Assembly (NCBI GenBank): GCA_964486685.1
Contig: CAZAOE010000035.1
Span: 1 to 6,022 of the forward strand
DNA: 6,022 nucleotides
Direction: 5' to 3'
DNA from: JAIOTH01 sp964486685
GTDB taxonomy: Bacteria > Patescibacteriota > Patescibacteriia > UBA1558 > S5-K13
Made by a program: the position numbers and the translations under genes. The notes under the pieces were generated by a model. That model was not told the origin of the DNA and did not search any database. It saw nothing but the letters and a program-made list of their open reading frames with translations. This document shows positions 1 to 4,212 of the stretch, piece by piece (position 1 is the stretch's first letter; each line of letters starts with the position of its first letter).

Positions 1-568
1 TTTGTACTACTAAAATTCTGTTAATTCCTTCATTATTAAAATCACCTGAAACAACAGCAATTCCCATATCTTTATAATCCTTATTCAAAAGATTTTCCCT
101 ATGAGAAGGAGAATTAAGCCATCCTTTTATTACTTCTTCCGTATCTAAAAAATTCATTGCCAAATTTTCCCCAGCATAATAATAGTCATATCCAGATTTA
201 TCTATCCAATGCCAAGGAGAAACTCCAGTTGGGCTAAAATGCCCAAAATATTTGTTTTTAAACATGTCTTCAGCCTTTTCTTGAGCAGCTTTGTCTAACA
301 AAGAATCTTTCTGCACAATAGGTAAATTATACTGCTGACGGACTTCGTTAGTCAGAGCCAATACTCTTTGAGCACTAATATCAGCAAAAAGAGAAGACTG
401 TTTTACTAAAATTAAATTAAAACTAAAAATAACCTTTATTAACAAAAATAAAAGTATAAAAATAGAAATCGCCCTGTCACTTAAAACGCTTGGCTGAAAA
501 TTATTTCCCTTAGTGGGCAAAAACCAATTTCTTCCAATATTCAAAAATTTTATTAATTTCTTTGCCAT
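1..568 (-). CDS. CAP (SCP/PR1-like) domain protein, membrane-anchored, C-terminus beyond window
   Basis: Reading leftward from ATG at 568 gives 189 residues with no stop before the window edge, so the gene is partial at its 3' end. Residues 1-33 are a basic, probably cytoplasmic segment (NWFLPTKGNNFQPSVLSDR). Residues about 34-57 form one hydrophobic helix, and residues about 64-189 form an extracytoplasmic CAP domain. CAP signatures are clear: FGHFSP (His110), YAGENLA (Glu134) and GWLNSPSHRENLL (His156), which supply the His and Glu cavity residues of the family, followed by DMGIAVVSGDF and the start of the final strand, LVVQ. Only the last part of the domain should be missing. The N-terminal layout resembles CAP proteins I recall from Parcubacteria-type genomes. 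Bacterial CAP proteins are secreted and mostly of unknown biochemical role, so no activity is claimed. A strong promoter lies just upstream, giving a leader of only about 20 nt without a clear ribosome binding site. Confidence 0.93.
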   Translation of the reverse strand, partial: MAKKLIKFLNIGRNWFLPTKGNNFQPSVLSDRAISIFILLFLLIKVIFSFNLILVKQSSLFADISAQRVLALTNEVRQQYNLPIVQKDSLLDKAAQEKAEDMFKNKYFGHFSPTGVSPWHWIDKSGYDYYYAGENLAMNFLDTEEVIKGWLNSPSHRENLLNKDYKDMGIAVVSGDFNNEGINRILVVQ

Positions 569-593
569 CTTTTTTAAATATTTTATTGCCTTT

Positions 594-622
594 ATTATAC
601 CATATTTTCTATCTATTGACAA
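594..622 (-). promoter_or_regulatory. Promoter of the CAP-domain gene
   Basis: On the minus strand there is a -35 box TTGTCA (617-622), a 17-bp spacer and a perfect -10 box TATAAT (594-599). TGG directly precedes the -10 box, forming an extended -10. The predicted start near 587 leaves a leader of about 20 nt before the ATG at 568. This separates the CAP gene from the lipoprotein operon upstream, which has its own terminator at 647-673. Confidence 0.8.
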
Positions 623-646
623 ATAGCAGTAATGTGCCTAAATAAA

Positions 647-673
647 TAGCCCACTCATCTGCTGAGTGGGCTA
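647..673 (-). terminator. Hairpin terminator after the lipoprotein gene
   Basis: A perfect 11-bp inverted repeat (TAGCCCACTCA / TGAGTGGGCTA) surrounds a 5-nt loop at 658-662. It lies 29 nt past the lipoprotein stop codon. On the minus strand the stem is followed by TTTATTTAGG, a moderate U-rich tail, so a rho-independent terminator is the natural reading. The tail is less pure than at the other terminators here, so termination may be partial. Confidence 0.7.
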
Positions 674-701
674 ACGCTTTGTACTACATTAGTGAAGTAC
701 T

Positions 702-1136
702 TTATCTCTGATGAAAATCGATTGATTTGTCGTTAATTTTCCAATATGCAAAATAAAGATAATTATCCCCTGGATATACATTGATAATTTCCTCATGTGA
801 GACAGACCCACAATTATTACAATTATCAACTATATATACGGAAATTCTCTCTCCGCAAGGCATATTATAAACCGTAGCCGTGGGTTGCCCATAATCATCG
901 TCGTAATCTATATACTTCCCCGTATTTACAATTTGTCCAGTAGATATAACTCGATAGTAGACAATACCCCACACCCAATATCCTGCCGTCACTGTCAAAG
1001 TACAAGTTTCTACTGGCGGGGTTATAGGTGGAGTAGTTGGCGGTGGACAACAGTCCGGTACGGTAAATATAATAGAACATCCAGTGAAAACAAAACTAAC
1101 GATTAGAATTACTATGATCAGTCTTAATTTTTTCAT
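702..1136 (-). CDS. Small Cys-rich lipoprotein with Pro/Thr linker
   Basis: The product has 144 residues. Residues 1-20 are a lipoprotein signal peptide: MKKLR, a hydrophobic core, then the lipobox-like FTGC with lipidation expected at Cys20. A Pro/Thr linker with two adjacent cysteines follows (DCCPPPTTPPITPPVETC, about 28-45). The rest is a probable beta domain of about 100 residues (TLTVTAGYWVWGIVYYRVIS and onward), with further cysteines at CGERISVY and DNCNNCG that could form disulfides. I do not recognise the family. The fold suggests a small carbohydrate- or protein-binding surface domain, but that is inference. GGAGG at 1148-1152 precedes the ATG by 11 nt and supports this start. The gene lies 33 nt downstream of the 44-residue peptide gene and is probably cotranscribed with it from the promoter at 1401-1428. 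Confidence 0.88.
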   Translation of the reverse strand: MKKLRLIIVILIVSFVFTGCSIIFTVPDCCPPPTTPPITPPVETCTLTVTAGYWVWGIVYYRVISTGQIVNTGKYIDYDDDYGQPTATVYNMPCGERISVYIVDNCNNCGSVSHEEIINVYPGDNYLYFAYWKINDKSIDFHQR

Positions 1137-1169
1137 TACTACTAAATCCTCCTTTTTCTTTCTTTTTTT

Positions 1170-1304
1170 TTATTTTTCTAAAGAAAATTCATAAATTCTA
1201 TATATTTTTTCGTGCTGCTTATCACAAGACCAAAGTCCAAGTACTAATCCAAACACAATACTTAACGCTACGATTCCTAAAATTAACAATCTTCTCGTTT
1301 TCAT
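1170..1304 (-). CDS. 44-residue membrane or lipoprotein-like peptide
   Basis: Reading leftward from ATG at 1304 gives MKTRRLLILGIVALSIVFGL and onward, ending in TAA at 1170-1172. A basic start (KTRR) is followed by a hydrophobic helix at about 6-25, then LWSC (Cys27) and a short charged tail rich in Lys, Glu and Tyr. It is either a single-pass peptide or a tiny lipoprotein. Trp before SC is atypical for a lipobox, so lipidation is uncertain. The sequence is too short for family assignment and I do not recognise it. It lies between a consensus promoter and the lipoprotein gene, in the same orientation, and two SD-like sequences precede the ATG. These features make it a credible first gene of a two-gene operon rather than a chance frame. 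Confidence 0.62.
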   Translation of the reverse strand: MKTRRLLILGIVALSIVFGLVLGLWSCDKQHEKIYRIYEFSLEK

Positions 1305-1313
1305 CTCCTTTTT

Positions 1314-1319
1314 TCCTTT
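1314..1319 (-). promoter_or_regulatory. Ribosome binding site deciding the 44-residue peptide start
   Basis: Minus-strand AAAGGA sits 9 nt before the ATG at 1304, a normal spacing. A second SD-like AAGGAG (1305-1310) directly touches the ATG and is too close to act on that codon. The upstream site therefore supports the ATG at 1304. Confidence 0.5.
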
Positions 1320-1360
1320 CTTATTTAAATTTAGATTTTATTAATTTTTCAATTACTTGT

Positions 1361-1372
1361 ATTGATATCAAT
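1361..1372. promoter_or_regulatory. 12-bp perfect palindrome in the operon leader
   Basis: ATTGATATCAAT is a perfect palindrome. It lies about 20-35 nt downstream of the predicted minus-strand start (near 1394) and inside the roughly 90-nt leader of the peptide/lipoprotein operon. It could be an operator or a chance AT-rich palindrome. An outer GTATTG/CAATAC pairing overlaps it on the minus-strand RNA. Confidence 0.3.
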
Positions 1373-1400
1373 GATAAAACAATACTAAGATGCTAGTTAG

Positions 1401-1428
1401 ATTATACTACATTCTTATGATTTGTCAA
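1401..1428 (-). promoter_or_regulatory. Consensus promoter of the peptide/lipoprotein operon
   Basis: On the minus strand there is a perfect -35 TTGACA (1423-1428), a 16-bp spacer and a perfect -10 TATAAT (1401-1406). The predicted start near 1394 gives a leader of about 90 nt to the ATG at 1304. It is back to back with the plus-strand promoter at 1453. Confidence 0.82.
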
Positions 1429-1452
1429 CCCCCCATATCAAATTCCCACTTC

Positions 1453-1481
1453 TTGACAATTGATACTTTATGTGATAATAT
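1453..1481 (+). promoter_or_regulatory. Promoter of the large surface-protein gene
   Basis: A perfect -35 TTGACA lies at 1453-1458. Two -10 readings compete: GATAAT at 1474-1479 with an extended TGT in front (15-bp spacer), or TAATAT at 1476-1481 (17-bp spacer). Either places the start about 20-25 nt before the ATG at 1509. No Shine-Dalgarno sequence is visible in that short leader. Confidence 0.65.
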
Positions 1482-1508
1482 TGCAGATAATCAATTAAAA
1501 CAACTTAT

Positions 1509-2474
1509 ATGATAAAATTATTTAATTATATGAAATATATGAAAATAAAAAGATATTTACTTCCAGGCATTATTTTGGCAGGAATTTTGTTATTCAGTTT
1601 AGTAAATTCTACCTTTGTAGATGCTAGCCATCCACCTTGTCATGATCCTTCTTGTACAACTACAACTACACATCCATTATGCCACTATCCCCCTTGCACT
1701 ACTACAACTACCCAACCACCATCTACTACCACAACAACCTGTCCTCCTACTACAACTACAACAACTACTACTATTTGTCATTCTCCATCAGTAAATATTG
1801 CTGCTACCCCAATTTCTATCCCATATAATGGTTCTGCTGTTTTACATTGGACTTCTTCTAATACAAATTATTGTACTGCTTCTGCCTCTCCATATAATTA
1901 TCAATGGAATAGTAATGTTAGTTTAAATGGAGATAAAAATATTAATAATCTTACTAAAACTACTGCTTTTTCTATTACTTGTACTGGTAATTGTGGCACA
2001 GCTACTGATAGCGCTACAGTCTATGTTCAATCTCCTCCACCTCCAACAAGATATTCTTGTAATACTTCTACGTGGCAATGTATTATTGACAGCTCTGGTG
2101 CTTACACTTCTTTGAGCACTTGCCAAGCTAATTGTCAGGCACCTGCTCCAACAAGATATTCCTGTAATACAAACACATGGCAATGTTATGAAACAACTTC
2201 TGGTGCTTATACTTCTTTGAATACATGTGAGACTAATTGTCAGGCACCTGTGACTAGATATACCTGTAATACTAATTACCAATGTGTAGTAGCTTCTAAT
2301 GGACAATATACTTCTTTAAGCACTTGTCAAAATAACTGTATTGCTCCAACAAGATATTCTTGTAATACAAACACATGGCAATGTTATCAAACAACTTCTG
2401 GTGCTTACATTTCTTTGAGCACATGTGAGGCTAATTGTCAGGCACCTTCAGAAAACTTTGACTTCTCTCTCTAA
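1509..2474 (+). CDS. Secreted multidomain surface protein, N-terminal part (frameshifted)
   Basis: This 321-residue frame is the front half of a protein of about 786 residues, continued in another frame from about 2470. Residues 1-40 are a signal sequence (basic start, hydrophobic core at 17-36, possible cleavage near VDA/S). Residues 41-92 are a Thr-rich linker with spaced Cys and Pro. Residues 93-174 are an Ig-like beta-sandwich domain (SVNIAATPISIPYNGSAVLH, then WTSSNTNYCTA and ITCTGNCGTA). Residues 180-313 are four tandem Cys-rich repeats. The frame ends at TAA right after SENFDFSL inside a CT repeat. FDFSL is the expected first strand of the next domain, so the stop is not a natural end. 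Alternative in-frame ATGs at 1530 and 1539 also keep the signal helix, and no Shine-Dalgarno decides between them. Likely role: an extracellular binding or structural protein anchored through the C-terminal part; the ligand is unknown. Confidence 0.85.
   Translation: MIKLFNYMKYMKIKRYLLPGIILAGILLFSLVNSTFVDASHPPCHDPSCTTTTTHPLCHYPPCTTTTTQPPSTTTTTCPPTTTTTTTTICHSPSVNIAATPISIPYNGSAVLHWTSSNTNYCTASASPYNYQWNSNVSLNGDKNINNLTKTTAFSITCTGNCGTATDSATVYVQSPPPPTRYSCNTSTWQCIIDSSGAYTSLSTCQANCQAPAPTRYSCNTNTWQCYETTSGAYTSLNTCETNCQAPVTRYTCNTNYQCVVASNGQYTSLSTCQNNCIAPTRYSCNTNTWQCYQTTSGAYISLSTCEANCQAPSENFDFSL
1653..1778 (+). repeat. Low-complexity ACN repeat encoding a Thr-rich Cys/Pro linker
   Basis: Runs of ACT/ACA/ACC codons encode blocks of five to eight Thr separated by Pro and Cys (CTTTTT, QPPSTTTTTCPP, TTTTTTTTIC). 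With the preceding HPPCHDPSC, the pattern C-x4-C-Thr5 appears twice. It probably forms an extended stalk between the membrane or wall and the Ig-like domain. Codons vary within the tract, so it is not a pure microsatellite, but slippage is plausible. Confidence 0.7.
2046..2447 (+). repeat. Four tandem ~33-residue Cys-rich coding repeats
   Basis: Units lie at 2046-2150, 2151-2252, 2253-2348 and 2349-2447. Each encodes TRYxCNTxxxQC, then GxYxSLxTCxxNCxAP, with four cysteines per unit. They resemble small disulfide-stabilised domains found in secreted proteins. Units 2 and 4 differ at 7 of 99 aligned bases, several of them silent, which points to a recent duplication or gene conversion. Unit 3 lacks one residue (NYQC in place of NTWQC). 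These are protein-coding repeats, not a CRISPR array. Confidence 0.85.
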
Positions 2475-3867
2475 TAGTGGAGATATTACAGTAACTAAAC
2501 CAACGTCTGGAAGTATAACAAGATCTAATACTATCACTGCTAATTTGGTTAACGGAACTACTCAATCTGTTAGTTTTTCTCAAAGTGGATTACCTTATGG
2601 AGTAAGCGCTTATTCTCTTTACTCTTGTTATCCTACTTGTTCTAAAACCAATACTTTAACTATTAATTCCTATGCATCAGTAGGAACATTTCCAATCACT
2701 GTTACTGCTACAGGCGGAGGAATTACCAGAACAACTACATATTACTTAACTATTCAGGATTCTTATAATAATACTCTTTCTGTCTCCTGCTATGCCTCTC
2801 CAAATCCAGCTGAAGAAAATGAAAGAGTAACTTTCCGTAGTAATGTTTCTGGAGGCTCAGGAAATTATTCATATTATTGGTCTGGAGCAACTGATGGTAG
2901 CAATTCATCTAGCCAAGAAAGATTTAATTCTGATGGTAATTATACAGCTTATTTAACTGTACATGATTCACAAAATAGAAGTGCAAGTACTTCTTGTAGA
3001 GTACATATAGATGAAGAAGACACAGATTCCCCAACACTTGACCTTTGGGCAGATGAATATACTATTGCTCAGGGAGAATCTACATATCTCCGTTGGGCAT
3101 CTAATAATACTGACTATTGTACTGCTACTAATGGATGGAGTGGCAATAAATCAACTGATGGATATGAATCTGTTTCTCCTAATTCCGATACAAATTATAA
3201 TTTAATTTGTTATGGCAATGGTGGACAAGTTACACGTTCTGTTACGATCTATGTAACTTCTGTAAGCACTTCTCTTAATTTAACAAAATTAGGAAGAAAT
3301 CTTTCTGCTGGAGACAGAGTATATTCAAAGGTTATTCGTGTCACTGAAGGTGATGTAATTGAATTTTACTTAACCATAACTGCTGGTAGCAACAAAGACC
3401 TTTATAATGTAAACATAAAAGACATTATGCCTTCTATTCTTAGTTATATGCCTGGTACTACTAAAATTAATGGCATAGTACAACCTGATACAACTACTAC
3501 AACAGGTTTATCACTAGGAACTGTCTATAAAGGAACTACTAAAACTATAATATTTCAAGCTATTAGTCTTTATCCAGGAACCTATTTAACCCATACTAAT
3601 ACCGCTGAAGTAACAGCAGATAATGAAAATAAAACAACAGATAGCGCTTCCATTACTTATGGATTAGTAGCTGGCGCTGCCACAATCCGTACAGGACCTT
3701 TAGATACTTTGTTTTTATCTTTTATTATTAGTCTTATATCAGCTTTAATAATTTGGTATTACTTAAGATTTAATCCTAAAGGTCAACTCGCTTTGGTCAG
3801 AACTGAAAGTAAAATCCGTGATATTTGGTTAGCGTATACTCGTAATCGAATCATGCGCCAAAATTAA
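2425..3867 (+). CDS. Surface protein, C-terminal part: Ig-like, PKD, DUF11, membrane anchor
   Basis: The frame opens at ATG 2425, but its first 15 residues are an out-of-frame reading of the last Cys-rich repeat and no ribosome binding site precedes it. Real coding starts at about 2470 as the continuation of the upstream gene. Domains in this numbering: 16-112, an Ig-like domain (GTTQSVSFSQSGLPYGV, LTINSYASVGTFPITVTATG); 113-198, a PKD domain (SCYASPNP, YSYYWSGATDG, YTAYLTVHDSQNRSAS); 203-278, a second Ig-like domain whose LRWASNNTDYCTA mirrors LHWTSSNTNYCTA of the N-terminal half; about 284-415, a DUF11 domain (GDVIEFYLTITAG, LYNVNIKDIMP, NTAEVTADNENKT). Residues 427-447 form one transmembrane helix and 448-480 a basic cytoplasmic tail. 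The product would be held in the cytoplasmic membrane with a long external stalk. A strong terminator follows 15 nt after the stop. Confidence 0.83.
   Translation: MRLIVRHLQKTLTSLSNSGDITVTKPTSGSITRSNTITANLVNGTTQSVSFSQSGLPYGVSAYSLYSCYPTCSKTNTLTINSYASVGTFPITVTATGGGITRTTTYYLTIQDSYNNTLSVSCYASPNPAEENERVTFRSNVSGGSGNYSYYWSGATDGSNSSSQERFNSDGNYTAYLTVHDSQNRSASTSCRVHIDEEDTDSPTLDLWADEYTIAQGESTYLRWASNNTDYCTATNGWSGNKSTDGYESVSPNSDTNYNLICYGNGGQVTRSVTIYVTSVSTSLNLTKLGRNLSAGDRVYSKVIRVTEGDVIEFYLTITAGSNKDLYNVNIKDIMPSILSYMPGTTKINGIVQPDTTTTTGLSLGTVYKGTTKTIIFQAISLYPGTYLTHTNTAEVTADNENKTTDSASITYGLVAGAATIRTGPLDTLFLSFIISLISALIIWYYLRFNPKGQLALVRTESKIRDIWLAYTRNRIMRQN
2464..2472 (+). other. CT dinucleotide tract at a frameshift junction
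   Basis: The tract TCTCTCTCT runs into TAA, which ends the upstream frame. One more CT unit would give FDFSLSNSGDI, the continuous and expected strand, and would join the two halves of the surface protein. The downstream frame is open with coherent domains from this point to 3867. Confidence 0.75.
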
Positions 3868-3881
3868 AAATCACTAACAAA

Positions 3882-3910
3882 AAAACAACCCCAATTATCG
3901 GGGTTGTTTT
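3882..3910 (+). terminator. Rho-independent terminator of the surface-protein gene (bidirectional)
   Basis: A perfect 11-bp stem (AAAACAACCCC / GGGGTTGTTTT) with a 7-nt loop at 3893-3899 ends in TTTT on the plus strand. On the minus strand the stem is followed by seven T, so it could also stop leftward transcripts that pass the hairpin at 3931-3988. Confidence 0.9.
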
Positions 3911-3924
3911 AATTATGCTTTAAT

Positions 3925-3988
3925 AAAAAAATGCTATCGCTTTTTGAAATTAGATAGCAAGCTATTTAATATCTCAAAACGACAGCAT
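3925..3988 (-). ncRNA. Candidate short hairpin RNA with its own promoter
   Basis: Two 28-nt arms (3931-3958 and 3961-3988) match as an inverted repeat at 22 of 28 positions, with only AA between them. As minus-strand RNA two of the mismatches become G-U wobbles and the tip becomes G(CUUG)C, a known stable tetraloop form. The plus-strand RNA is slightly less favourable. On the minus strand the stem is followed by six further T (3925-3930), like an intrinsic terminator. The promoter at 3993-4020 would start transcription within a few nt of the first arm, so the transcript would be about 60-70 nt and almost entirely hairpin. No coding potential is seen: the ATG at 3988 stops after four codons. 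It could instead be only a terminator or an attenuated leader. No known RNA family is recognised. Confidence 0.45.
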
Positions 3989-3992
3989 CCTT

Positions 3993-4020
3993 AGTATAGC
4001 AAAGAAAAATAATTTGTCAA
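3993..4020 (-). promoter_or_regulatory. Consensus promoter facing the hairpin, with no gene downstream
   Basis: On the minus strand there is a perfect -35 TTGACA (4015-4020), a 16-bp spacer and a -10 TATACT (3993-3998). The geometry matches the operon promoter at 1401-1428. Predicted start is near 3986. No minus-strand reading frame follows before the terminators, so the expected product is the hairpin RNA. Confidence 0.6.
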
Positions 4021-4034
4021 GTATTTATCTCTAA

Positions 4035-4145
4035 CGGGGTCCATTAAAAGACGTGTTTAGAACTTTAGATTGGGAAAAAGTAAAGGAAAAAATTGAACCT
4101 TTTAGAGTTATAATGGAACAAAGATTATTAGCAGTACTGATTTGA
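4035..4145 (+). pseudogene. Possible gene remnant without a start codon
   Basis: Between in-frame TAA (4032-4034) and TGA (4143-4145) the plus strand reads 36 codons with protein-like composition, including LKDVFRTLDWEKVKEKIEPF and then RVIMEQRLLAVLI, an amphipathic helix pattern. The only ATG is at 4113, leaving ten codons. There is no ribosome binding site. It may be the tail of a lost gene, and I cannot name a family. A chance open frame in AT-rich DNA is a serious alternative. The following stretch 4146-4212 shows nothing I can identify. Confidence 0.25.
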
Positions 4146-4212
4146 TAATTTTAGGATAAATTGGGCATTACAAGCATAATCACAGCCTCCGTGTATTGAA
4201 CCTTATGGTATC

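Noticed and set aside
885..1106. Open frames on both strands overlapping the lipoprotein gene
   Set aside because: The lipoprotein frame has an SD, signal peptide, lipobox and terminator. The overlapping frames have none of these.
1923..2306. 127-codon open frame on the minus strand, and a 62-codon plus frame at 1927-2115
   Set aside because: Both are shadows of the repetitive surface-protein gene. The peptides are low in coherence and lack start signals.
2046..2447. CRISPR-like regular repeats
   Set aside because: The periodicity is that of coding units of 96-105 nt with conserved cysteine codons. There are no variable spacers between short identical repeats and no cas genes.
2425..2469. 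ATG at 2425 as the true start of a separate 480-residue protein
   Set aside because: It lies out of frame inside the last Cys-rich repeat, has no ribosome binding site, and its first 15 residues are a shifted reading of that repeat. Domain homology begins only at about 2470.
3931..3988. Hairpin as a miniature transposable element
   Set aside because: No target-site duplication flanks it, the arms leave only two bases between them, and no second copy is present in the window. The promoter and U-tract explain it better.
4092..4204. 10-bp direct repeat ATTGAACCTT at 4092-4101 and 4195-4204 as an insertion scar
   Set aside because: It is short and AT-rich, with nothing recognisable as a mobile element between the copies. 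Chance is sufficient.
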